NCBI RefSeq assembly: GCF_900104155.1
Contig: NZ_FMYB01000043.1
Span: 1 to 37,481, forward strand
Length of the DNA: 37,481 bases
Direction: 5' to 3'
DNA from: Butyrivibrio sp. INlla16
GTDB lineage: Bacteria; Bacillota; Clostridia; Lachnospirales; Lachnospiraceae
Made by a program: the position numbers and the translations under genes. Numbering within the stretch: the stretch's first letter is position 1; each line of letters opens with the position of its first letter. The notes under the pieces are model-generated. The model worked only from the letters and a program-made list of their open reading frames with translations, ran no database searches and was not told the DNA's origin. Shown piece by piece: positions 23,976 to 31,491 of the stretch.

Positions 23976-25634
23976 TTAATTATAGAACTTATCAAGATAC
24001 TTCTGGTAGATAGAGAGGTACTCATCAAGACCATAAGCGTTAACCTGCTTGAGATACTCATCCCAATCAGCATCAGAAAGACCGTTCATAACGAAGTTAC
24101 TTCTGCTGGAGTTGATATAGCTGATAAGATCTGTCTGGATAGTTGTAAGAGCCTCTGTGTCATCTGCTGTCATGAATACGTTAGGATATACATACTGGCA
24201 GTGCATATCATCTGTGTAGTACTCTTTGATCCAGTCAAGACGATACTGAGCATCATCAGGACATGTTACATATACACCATAGTACTCATCAAGGATTGCA
24301 AGAGGACCGCCTACAGCCTCAGCCTCACGAACTTCTACAGGTGAAGCATCACCAAGAGGAGCATGCTTAAGCATCTTCTCACCCTTTTCGTTTTCGCCAA
24401 GCTCGAAGATATCGAACTCATCGTCCTCACCATATGTTCCCCAGTTGTTCTGAGGTGACTGGAAAGGATCATACATACGATCAAGCCATGCACATACGAA
24501 TGCAGGGTTGTCACATTTAGCTGTAAGAACGCATCTGCCGCGATCAAAACCTGATGTGAAGGAACCGTTCATAGGTGTTACGTTCTTTGTATCAGCCTGA
24601 AGTGCTGCAAGAGGTACGAAATCCTCAAGGTTATCTACGTTAGCAACGTCCCATGTGAAGCAAACGCCGTATCTGTGAGATTTACCCTTAGCAACATATG
24701 TTGACCAATCCTGTGTAAAGCACTCAGGATCGATAAGTCCCTCTTCATAGAGCTTGTGAAGCCACTGCATACCTGACTTGAAACCTTCCTGTGTTGCTGT
24801 GCAGATAACCTTCTTGTCATCTGTAACTGCAATGTGCTGTCCTATATCGTTGTCACCGTAGCCTTCGCCAAATCCGTTGATAAGAAGGCTGGGATCCTGA
24901 TCGTTCATGATGCAAGACATGGGAATGATATCACCATCGATACCAAACTCTGCCTGAAGCTCTGAAGCGTGATCCTTGAATGCCTTAAGTACTTCTTCAA
25001 ACTCATCTACTGTTGTAGGTGTCTGAAGTCCAAGGAAATCAAGCCACTTCTGGTTGATGTAAGTAAAGTTGTTACCTACAGTCTGGATAGCTGTCTTGTT
25101 AGCACCAAGCTGCTCGATCCAGGGAAGTGCCCAGATATGTCCCTCTGAATCCTCGCTCATTGTGCGGTATTCAGGATATTTGTCAAATACAGCCTTAAGG
25201 TTAGGCATGTTGTTGTCAATGTATTCCTCTAAAGGAATGATTACGCCCTGGTCAGCGTATCTGATAAGGTCTGCATTACCAAAGCCTGCATTGAACACGA
25301 AATCTGTAAGTGTGTTCTTGTTAGCCATATTCAGCTGAATCTTGTCTCCCCACTGATCGTTAGAAATAGCTGTCCAGTCTACATGTACATTAGTCTCCTC
25401 TTCAAGTCTCTTGAAGATAGTTCTGTTGTTAGGCTCAGCTTCTGTTCCTGAAGGATAGCTGATTGTACCTGTTATGGTTACCTTCTTCTCAAGAGGGAAG
25501 CTGATGTTATCAGCAGAAATGTCAGATGCTCCTGATGCTCCTCCGGCTGCCCCCTTACCACAACCTGTAAGTGCACTTGCTGACATAGCGATTACAAGTG
25601 CTGTTGACAGTAACTTTGTTGTTTTCTTTTTCAT
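23976..25634 (-). CDS. Extracellular sugar-binding lipoprotein (family 1, LplA-like)
   Basis: A 552-residue protein with AAGGAGAGG before ATG. Signal peptide MKKKTTKLLSTALVIAMSAS ends in lipobox ALTGC, so it is lipidated at Cys26. The mature part is a large type-1 periplasmic-binding-like protein (KVTITGTISYPSGTEAEPNN, GVIIPLEEYIDNNMPNLKAV, KSHRYGVCFTWDVANVDNL) of the LplA/oligosaccharide class. It delivers the sugar to the two permeases encoded upstream. The highest-output gene of the operon is expected here, because a terminator follows it directly. Confidence 0.9.
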   Translation of the reverse strand: MKKKTTKLLSTALVIAMSASALTGCGKGAAGGASGASDISADNISFPLEKKVTITGTISYPSGTEAEPNNRTIFKRLEEETNVHVDWTAISNDQWGDKIQLNMANKNTLTDFVFNAGFGNADLIRYADQGVIIPLEEYIDNNMPNLKAVFDKYPEYRTMSEDSEGHIWALPWIEQLGANKTAIQTVGNNFTYINQKWLDFLGLQTPTTVDEFEEVLKAFKDHASELQAEFGIDGDIIPMSCIMNDQDPSLLINGFGEGYGDNDIGQHIAVTDDKKVICTATQEGFKSGMQWLHKLYEEGLIDPECFTQDWSTYVAKGKSHRYGVCFTWDVANVDNLEDFVPLAALQADTKNVTPMNGSFTSGFDRGRCVLTAKCDNPAFVCAWLDRMYDPFQSPQNNWGTYGEDDEFDIFELGENEKGEKMLKHAPLGDASPVEVREAEAVGGPLAILDEYYGVYVTCPDDAQYRLDWIKEYYTDDMHCQYVYPNVFMTADDTEALTTIQTDLISYINSSRSNFVMNGLSDADWDEYLKQVNAYGLDEYLSIYQKYLDKFYN

Positions 25635-25701
25635 TGTCCTCTCCTTTTATTTTTTGCTATATTCAACCCTTTAAGGTGAATTGACATTAAGGAAGTTCTG
25701 C

Positions 25702-26616
25702 TCAGCCCTTTACAGACCCAACCATAATTCCTGAATCAAAGTATTTCTGGAAGAATGGATACATTACTATAAGCGGTAAGCTTGAAATAATGATGGTTGC
25801 ATATTTAAGAAGTTCTGCAAGCTGTGCTCTCTGAGCTGTACTCTGCATATCTGCTATCATTCCCGGATCTGGTTCATTCTGGATGAGGATAGCCCTAAGC
25901 ACCAGCTGAAGAGGCTGCTTATCTGCTGAATTCAGATAGATCATTGCATCAAAGTAGCTGTTCCACATTCCTACAAACTGCCACAATATCAGCACTGCTA
26001 TAAGTGGTGTGCACACAGGAAGAAGTATTCTGAAGAAGAACACCAATTCATTAGCTCCGTCCACATCAGCAGCTTCTCTAAGTTCGCTTGGAATACCTTT
26101 GTAGTAAGTTCTTGCGATGATCATGTTCCATACGCTAAATGATCCCGGAAGAATTACAGCCCACATGGTATCAAGAAGTCCCATGTTACTGATAAGAAGG
26201 TATGTAGGAATCAGTCCTCCGCCAAAGAACATTGTGATAATAAAGATTGCGTTAAAAAACTTCTTGCCTTTAAAATCATCTCTTGACATTGGATACGCAC
26301 ACAAAAGTGTTATAAATACAGAAATAACCGCAAATAATACGGAATATATAATTGCATTTCTAAATCCAATCCATATCTGGGGATTGGTCATAACTCTCTC
26401 ATAAGCTGTAAGAGTCCATTTGCTGAAATCAAATACTATTCCCTTGTTCTGAAGTGTTATAGGATCCATGAAGGAAGCTACAATAATATAAACTACAGGG
26501 CCTATGATAGCCATTACAAAGGCTGCAAGGAGAATATAACCAACCAAAAGAAATGCTTTATCTCCAATGGAAGCTCTGGCAAATTCGCTTTTTTTAATAT
26601 TTACTGTCTGTTGCAT
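25702..26616 (-). CDS. Carbohydrate ABC permease (LplC/MalG-like)
   Basis: A 304-residue membrane protein with GGGGGGAG before ATG. Six hydrophobic helices are visible, and the ABC permease loop is ELREAADVDGANELVFFFRI then LPVCTPLIAV (EAA motif with the conserved G before L-P). The C-terminal YPFFQKYFDSGIMVGSVKG is typical of LplC/YtcP proteins. It pairs with the permease encoded immediately before it. No ATPase gene is present, so a shared MsmK-like ATPase elsewhere is expected to drive transport. Confidence 0.93.
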   Translation of the reverse strand: MQQTVNIKKSEFARASIGDKAFLLVGYILLAAFVMAIIGPVVYIIVASFMDPITLQNKGIVFDFSKWTLTAYERVMTNPQIWIGFRNAIIYSVLFAVISVFITLLCAYPMSRDDFKGKKFFNAIFIITMFFGGGLIPTYLLISNMGLLDTMWAVILPGSFSVWNMIIARTYYKGIPSELREAADVDGANELVFFFRILLPVCTPLIAVLILWQFVGMWNSYFDAMIYLNSADKQPLQLVLRAILIQNEPDPGMIADMQSTAQRAQLAELLKYATIIISSLPLIVMYPFFQKYFDSGIMVGSVKG

Positions 26617-26628
26617 TTCGCTCCCCCC

Positions 26629-27549
26629 TTATAGTCCCTGACCGTCGTTAAGCTTCTCAACAATCTTATTAACCACTATGAGAAGAATTACATTTACGAT
26701 CGTATTAAATAATCCAACCGCTGTTGAATAACTGTAATCACCATTCAAAAGACCTTTTTTGTAAACATAAGTAGCTATGATCTCAGATGAAGCAAGGTTC
26801 ATATCTGACTGAAGTGCATAGGCCTTTTCAAAGCCGATACTCATAATGTTTCCTGCCTGAAGGATGAATTGGATAACTACCATATCCTTGATAGCCGGCC
26901 ACTCTACTGCCTTGATCTGTTGCCAGATATTGGCTCCATCAATCTGTGCTGCCTCTTTGAGTTCCTTGCTGGCATTTGAAAGAGCTGCTGTGTACATGAT
27001 CGATGCCCAGCCGGCGCCCTGCCAGATACCACTTATGATGTAGATTGGTCTGAATGCTGCAGGGATTGTCAAAAAGTTGATGTTCGTTCCCATAAGCATA
27101 TTGAATGGTCCTGTAACCGATAAAAGAATCCTGACCATACCACAGAGGACTATGACAGATATGAAGTTAGGCATATACAGAACAAGCTGTATCTTCTGCT
27201 TGATCCTGCTACTGGCAATCCTGTTAAGTAGAAGCGCCAGTATTATCGGCATTGGAAATCCCCATAACAGACCAAAAATACTCAGTTTAAGTGTATTTGC
27301 AAGATATTGCATAAAATCGGGTGATGATAAGAACTGTTCGAAATACTTAAGTCCTACCCATTCACTCCCCAATATTCCTTTAAATGGGTTGTATTTCTGG
27401 AAAGCAATCAGAATGCCTCCCATCGGAATGTACCTGAACACTATTGTCAGTAACAGTGCTGGCCCCAGAAAGAACACATATAGTTGCCAATGCTGTTTAA
27501 CATATACCAGGGTGTTATGCATCGAATTATCTTTTACCTTTGTGTTCAT
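26629..27549 (-). CDS. Carbohydrate ABC permease (LplB/MalF-like)
   Basis: A 306-residue protein starting MNTKVKDNSMHNTLVYVKQH. The ATG at 27549 has GGGAGGG 7 bases before it; the upstream extension overlaps the promoter and is rejected. Six hydrophobic helices and the permease loop ELKEAAQIDGANIWQQIKAV followed by EWPAIKDMVV give the EAA motif. RYIPMGGILIAFQKYNPFKG and LNDGQGL at the end are typical of LplB. It is the first gene of the fructan operon, 12 bases before the second permease gene. Confidence 0.93.
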   Translation of the reverse strand: MNTKVKDNSMHNTLVYVKQHWQLYVFFLGPALLLTIVFRYIPMGGILIAFQKYNPFKGILGSEWVGLKYFEQFLSSPDFMQYLANTLKLSIFGLLWGFPMPIILALLLNRIASSRIKQKIQLVLYMPNFISVIVLCGMVRILLSVTGPFNMLMGTNINFLTIPAAFRPIYIISGIWQGAGWASIMYTAALSNASKELKEAAQIDGANIWQQIKAVEWPAIKDMVVIQFILQAGNIMSIGFEKAYALQSDMNLASSEIIATYVYKKGLLNGDYSYSTAVGLFNTIVNVILLIVVNKIVEKLNDGQGL

Positions 27550-27565
27550 GTAGTCCCTCCCAAGT

Positions 27566-27690
27566 TTTACATTTGCATAATTCTTATTTGCATATGTAAA
27601 ATATAGCACCCATATTTTCAGCTGTCAACATAATTATTTTACATTTGCACAATAAATATTTACATTTGACACTTTAATTTTTACATTTTA
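27566..27690. repeat. Array of TTTACATTT operator-like repeats
   Basis: Direct copies of TTTACATTT start at 27566, 27638, 27659 and 27680. The last three are exactly 21 bp apart, i.e. on one face of the helix. A reversed copy (CATATGTAAA) ends at 27600 within TTTGCATATGTAAA (27587-27600), itself 21 bp after the first copy. They overlap both promoters of the divergent pair, so they are most simply read as binding sites for the LacI regulator encoded next door. Confidence 0.7.
27600..27628 (-). promoter_or_regulatory. Sigma-A promoter of the fructan ABC/hydrolase operon
   Basis: On the minus strand, TTGACA (27628-27623) and TATATT (27605-27600) have a 17-base spacer. Transcription should start near 27593, inside the palindromic element TTTGCATATGTAAA, a classic place for a repressor to block. 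Confidence 0.85.
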
Positions 27691-27694
27691 TAAT
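27666..27694 (+). promoter_or_regulatory. Perfect-consensus sigma-A promoter of the LacI gene
   Basis: TTGACA (27666-27671) and TATAAT (27689-27694) have a 17-base spacer, matching the consensus at every position. Two TTTACATTT repeats overlap the -35 element and the spacer, so autorepression is likely. Confidence 0.85.
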
Positions 27695-27788
27695 GATATA
27701 GGTGTCAAAAAGTCATAAATACCTACTATCTGGGGCACACCCATCTTTTGACACATTCATCTTTTATTTAGAAAGTGGAGACTACATT

Positions 27789-28841
27789 ATGCCAGCAAAA
27801 GTCACCTTACAGGATATAGCAGATGCTCTTGGAGTATCCAGAAATACCGTATCCAAGGCTATAAATAACACCGGAGTTTTAGCTGAAGCTACCAGACAGA
27901 AAGTTTTAGAGAAGGCTATCGAAATGGGATACAAGCAATTTTCTTATGCCAATTCCATTTCAGACATTACAAATCCTTTCAGTTCCCAGCCCAAGGCTTC
28001 AGGAGAGATTGCTCTCTTTTCAGGCAGTTTCCTTAATAATTCTCACTTTGCTTCTACCATGCTGGATAAATTTCAATATGAAATTTCTCTGCTTGGCTAT
28101 AGCCTGACAATGCACCGGGTTGATCATCAGAATATAGAGTCAAGAACTCTTCCTCTCTCATACAGACCGGATAACACCAAGGCTATTGTATGCATCGAAA
28201 TGTTTGATCACTCCTATTGTGAAATGTTGTGCAGCCTAGGATTACCTGTTCTCATGATAGATGCTCCCGTTGCAAGCTACTGGAGACCATTAAACGCAGA
28301 TGTTCTGCTCATGGATAATTTTTCCAATATATATACAGTCGTTAATGACATGAGCAAAAAGGGAATTACCAAGATAGGATTTGTAGGCCAGGTCACACAT
28401 TGCCGTTCTTTCTACGAGCGATTCATAGCCTTTAGGGAGGCAATGTATATCAATAATCTGAACTTTGACGAAAAATATTGTCTTACAGAGGTTCATCCTC
28501 ACGGATTAGAATATAGAGAATACTTATTCGAAGCTCTTACGAAGATTCAAGAAATGCCCGAACTCTTTATTTGTGCCAACGATTTTGTAGCTCTCGATCT
28601 GATATCCGGCCTCAAGAGAATGGGAATAGAATGTCCACGTGATATCAAGATATTCGGTTTTGATGATTCCCCCGAGTCCAAGATCATGTCTCCTTCTCTC
28701 TCAACCAGCCACATACACAGCCAGATAATCGGTTATTCAGCTGCCAACCTTGTAATCTCAAGGATTGAGCAGCCTGATCTCAATTACAGGATAACCTATA
28801 CAGAGACTGATCTTATTTACAGAGAATCAACACAGATGTAA
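27789..28841 (+). CDS. LacI-family transcriptional regulator of the fructan locus
   Basis: A 350-residue protein starting MPAKVTLQDIADALGVSRNT. The ATG at 27789 follows GTGGAG by 8 bases; the longer frame starts at the transcription start and is rejected. The LacI helix-turn-helix and hinge occupy residues 5-55 (VTLQDIADALGVSRNTVSKA). A ribose-binding-protein-like effector domain follows, with FGFDDSPESKIMSPSLSTSH as the typical C-terminal motif. It should bind the TTTACATTT sites in the shared intergenic region and be released by a fructan-derived sugar. The divergent arrangement with the operon it controls supports local regulation. Confidence 0.9.
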   Translation: MPAKVTLQDIADALGVSRNTVSKAINNTGVLAEATRQKVLEKAIEMGYKQFSYANSISDITNPFSSQPKASGEIALFSGSFLNNSHFASTMLDKFQYEISLLGYSLTMHRVDHQNIESRTLPLSYRPDNTKAIVCIEMFDHSYCEMLCSLGLPVLMIDAPVASYWRPLNADVLLMDNFSNIYTVVNDMSKKGITKIGFVGQVTHCRSFYERFIAFREAMYINNLNFDEKYCLTEVHPHGLEYREYLFEALTKIQEMPELFICANDFVALDLISGLKRMGIECPRDIKIFGFDDSPESKIMSPSLSTSHIHSQIIGYSAANLVISRIEQPDLNYRITYTETDLIYRESTQM

Positions 28842-28856
28842 TAAAATGCAAGAAAG

Positions 28857-29012
28857 AATGTCGCTTGCGACATTATCGCGCCGTTGCAAGATGTCCGGGG
28901 GACATCTGCTTTGCAACGACCGAAGTGGAACGTAGACGCGATTGATGAAGGCAACATATTCCTATCGCGCGGGTGCGCATCCATAGCGGAGCGCTTTTTA
29001 TGATATAGGAAT
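28857..29012. repeat. Multi-hairpin element A downstream of the LacI gene
   Basis: Four stems are visible in 156 bases. AATGTCGC / GCGACATT (28857-28874) forms a tight hairpin. ATCGCG (28875-28880) pairs with CGCGAT (28937-28942), enclosing GTTGCAA (28883-28889) / TTGCAAC (28911-28917) with inner AGATGTCC / GGACATCT. ATTCCTAT (28958-28965) pairs with ATAGGAAT (29005-29012), enclosing GCGC/GCGC and AGCG/CGCT hairpins. Overlapping frames in this stretch are clearly by-products of the repeats. It is a cloverleaf-like structured RNA or mobile element; the first hairpin may also end the LacI transcript. Confidence 0.6.
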
Positions 29013-29126
29013 TTCGGAAAAATTTCATAAAAAAGTAGGCGCCAGCAAAACACTGGTACCCACCACTATGCAACAATTTTTATGTAAATAATGTTTCAAA
29101 CACATTTTCTCCCATAATCGATTAGT
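29013..29126. other. Short AT-rich spacer
   Basis: No gene. A small stem CCAG / CTGG is present near 29042-29056. No convincing terminator of the lipoprotein gene ending at 29127 was identified. Confidence 0.3.
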
Positions 29127-29789
29127 TTACTCACCCAAGGACTCCAGATATTCAAAATATTCAATATCTCTAAGCTCCTCTTCTGTATATTCTCTGCCCA
29201 TCCATCCGGCGCAGCACAGGTATTCTACAACATTATCATATTCAGGGAATTTCCACTTTCCTTCTATTATTTCCAGCAGACTCCCATCTGCGCGAAAGTC
29301 CTCATTTTGACATTCATTATATATATTAAGATTATGCTCATCCGTTCCGCACCAGAAATCACCTGTCTCGGCATCAAACACCATAGTCTTATACTTTCCG
29401 GTTAGTCCCGGTAAGGCTTCATTTTCGCTGTAATTGGCGATGACATAATGTCCCGTTTTTTCTTCGATAAAATCATCTATCGACACATTGGCTGCCTGCT
29501 TTTTATACTGATCACTATTTTCAGATACAGTTCTGTATGCCCGAAAAGCTGCCTCATACATCCAGTTATACTTATAATAATCATTTAGCGTATTAACCAT
29601 TTCGTGGCTATACATGGATTTAGAAACATTAGGATCCTCAAAAGAAAGGAACGTAACTTTTGATATTTTTGAAAAATCGATTGTCAGATTATTATCTACA
29701 ACTATTTTTTCTGTCACCATGTTTCCGCATCCGGAAAGCGCCAATATCAGAGCCAATGCACATACCACCGGAAAACATCTATTCTTCAT
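29127..29789 (-). CDS. Small lipoprotein of unknown function
   Basis: A 220-residue protein starting MKNRCFPVVCALALILALSGC: signal peptide with lipobox ALSGC. The ATG at 29789 has GGAG 9 bases before it; the GTG further upstream is rejected. The mature part is acidic and alpha/beta (KISKVTFLSFEDPNVSKSMY, YVIANYSENEALPGLTGKYK, TMVFDAETGDFWCGTDEHN). No family is recognised. It is the last gene of the operon that starts with the binding-protein gene at 33796, 21 bases after the previous gene. Confidence 0.6.
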   Translation of the reverse strand: MKNRCFPVVCALALILALSGCGNMVTEKIVVDNNLTIDFSKISKVTFLSFEDPNVSKSMYSHEMVNTLNDYYKYNWMYEAAFRAYRTVSENSDQYKKQAANVSIDDFIEEKTGHYVIANYSENEALPGLTGKYKTMVFDAETGDFWCGTDEHNLNIYNECQNEDFRADGSLLEIIEGKWKFPEYDNVVEYLCCAGWMGREYTEEELRDIEYFEYLESLGE

Positions 29790-29810
29790 ATATACCATCT
29801 CCACTCTGTC

Positions 29811-30473
29811 TTACATACTGAGTTCTAAAATCAGATCCTTATATCGCTGTGTCTTATTTTTGATATCCTCTTCTGAAACCCCATAGTATTTATAGACATC
29901 CTTATAGATTTTACGCCACTTTCTGATATAACCATTACTCCCCTGGGCACCGCCTCCAAAATATGCGTAGTTCCGCTCAACTGTGAAATCCATAGAATCA
30001 TTGATGTCTTTTCCTGTCTTGATGTATCTATGGTAATCGATATCAAACACTTCCCTAGGTATATTCTCAGCTATTTCACGCTCTTTATCAGATTTCTCCT
30101 GGAGCTTTCTCATAATCACCGCAGAGTCCTCTGATGGATCAAAATCAATTTTCTGCCCTTCTACCAGATCCGGCCTGTGCTCAAAAAGAAAACTCGTGCG
30201 CATCTGCTCATATTCTTCAATAAAAAGCGAATCCTTCCTGTCTACTTCGACAAAACCATATCTGCTTTTGAGATACTCCTCGACCTCTTCTATGGTATGT
30301 GTTCCAGGCACTATTTTTTTCTCAATGAAATGTCTTTTTGTCCTGCTGAAAAAACGCTGCACCCTTTGCAGTAGCGTTGGCTTATGTGTTTTATCCGCAA
30401 AAAAAATGGCGGTTGGGCCATCGGCTCCACCTATGATTCCTGTATCTTCAAACTCTGTCTGCTCTTTCATCAT
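29811..30473 (-). CDS. Protein with N-terminal GGADGPTAIF motif
   Basis: A 220-residue soluble protein; ATG codons at 30473 and 30470 both follow AAAGGG closely. Residues 10-20 read TGIIGGADGPTAIFFA, a motif known from the beta subunit of sodium-pumping decarboxylases and seen at the N-terminus of assorted Lachnospiraceae proteins. The rest lacks the decarboxylase membrane helices and is a charged helical protein (RFFSRTKRHFIEKKIVPGTH, DSLFIEEYEQMRTSFLFEHR). Here the motif is therefore out of its usual setting. The role is unknown. It lies between the C39 peptidase and lipoprotein genes of one operon. Confidence 0.55.
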   Translation of the reverse strand: MMKEQTEFEDTGIIGGADGPTAIFFADKTHKPTLLQRVQRFFSRTKRHFIEKKIVPGTHTIEEVEEYLKSRYGFVEVDRKDSLFIEEYEQMRTSFLFEHRPDLVEGQKIDFDPSEDSAVIMRKLQEKSDKEREIAENIPREVFDIDYHRYIKTGKDINDSMDFTVERNYAYFGGGAQGSNGYIRKWRKIYKDVYKYYGVSEEDIKNKTQRYKDLILELSM

Positions 30474-30489
30474 TTGCACCCTTTAAAAA

Positions 30490-31491
30490 TTATAATCTGT
30501 ACATCCATACACTCTTCATCTGAGAAATCAGAGTGTCCACATCCCACTTCTTAGCGCTGTTTTTAGGACTGTTCGGGTCATTCACCACCACAAGTCCATT
30601 CTCGTCAATCCCTGTCAAAACGATAAAATGACCGGTATATGTAAAATCTCCGGGTTTCATCGAGCATATCATAGGAGAATCGTCTGAAAGATTATCCCTT
30701 ATATACTGCGAAGAAACGCTGCCATCATATACAGTAAGACCATAATGCTCGGCTCCTGTTTTCATGATATCCCAGGATGTCCCCTGACCATAAGTATATA
30801 GTCCCTGCTCCGCTGCATAGTTGCCAACAACATATGGATTTATGGATGAATCCTGCTTCAATCCACAGGCAACCATCGCAACACATGTTGGTCCACAGCC
30901 AGCCACGCCTATATAATTACCGCCATAGTCCCGGTATCCCCATCGCTTATCCCACTGAATGAACAAGGGGATCTTCTTCTCTGACATATCTGCAGTAACA
31001 TCCATGTCAAAATCTACGTCCTTAAGCTCCATGAAATCCTGTACATATTCCCTTGCTTCAGGATACTTTTCACCAAATTCCACTACATTCTCAGGAACAG
31101 TTTCTATCACCGGTTTTCTATGAAAACATGTAACGCCCACAAATAAAACAGCGCTTACAATAGCAAGTGTAAAAGCAGCTACTAATACCGTTTTACGCTT
31201 ATTAGTTTTATGAACTCTCGGCTTAACCTCAGCATCACGCTGTACGTTTTCATTGTTTTGCCCCTTTGCTTTTGACCTGAAAACACCTGCAACTATAAAA
31301 AGAATAGACCCTATTCCAAGTAAAGCAAACGCGATTGTATCTGTAAGCCAAAGCGGCATAAACAACCAGTCAACTAAGATAAGGCTGCCCATAATGGCAG
31401 CCTGAAAAATAATAAGTTTAATAATCCCCAATAAAATCTTCTTCAATACGAATCCCTTGCTCTTTCTGCTTTTGCCATCACGAATTTTCAC
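30490..31491 (-). CDS. Membrane-anchored C39-type cysteine peptidase
   Basis: A 333-residue protein. A GTG start at 31491 overlaps the stop of the binding-protein gene by 14 bases; a TTG at 31446 with AAGGG before it is an alternative. Two hydrophobic hairpin segments (about 20-65) and one helix (about 100-122) anchor the protein. The extracellular part is Peptidase_C39_2: VAGCGPTCVAMVACGLK (Cys), TGHFIVLTGIDENG (His) and VVNDPNSPKNSAKKW (Asp). It is a close paralogue of the chimera at 18631 in the peptidase domain and in the preceding PENVVEFGEKYPEAREYVQ. Proteins of this type cleave Gly-Gly-like or cell wall peptides; the substrate is unknown. Confidence 0.82.
   Translation of the reverse strand: MKIRDGKSRKSKGFVLKKILLGIIKLIIFQAAIMGSLILVDWLFMPLWLTDTIAFALLGIGSILFIVAGVFRSKAKGQNNENVQRDAEVKPRVHKTNKRKTVLVAAFTLAIVSAVLFVGVTCFHRKPVIETVPENVVEFGEKYPEAREYVQDFMELKDVDFDMDVTADMSEKKIPLFIQWDKRWGYRDYGGNYIGVAGCGPTCVAMVACGLKQDSSINPYVVGNYAAEQGLYTYGQGTSWDIMKTGAEHYGLTVYDGSVSSQYIRDNLSDDSPMICSMKPGDFTYTGHFIVLTGIDENGLVVVNDPNSPKNSAKKWDVDTLISQMKSVWMYRL

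Noticed and set aside
27702..27788. An N-terminally extended LacI protein starting at GTG 27702
   Set aside because: That codon falls at the expected transcription start of a perfect promoter, and the ATG at 27789 has a proper ribosome site and the normal LacI N-terminus.
20106..28841. A PTS sucrose system reading of the locus
   Set aside because: No EII or HPr-like gene is present; uptake genes are ABC permeases and a binding lipoprotein, so the GH32 and kinase are interpreted as acting on unphosphorylated sugars.
28817..29076. Two overlapping minus-strand frames of 67-78 codons after the LacI gene
   Set aside because: They run through element A, whose inverted repeats generate open frames by chance, and neither has a suitable ribosome site or coherent composition.
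31382..31402. Perfect hairpin AGGCTGCC / GGCAGCCT as a terminator
   Set aside because: It lies inside the coding sequence of the C39 peptidase (residues QAAIMGSL) and no T-run follows on the transcribed strand.
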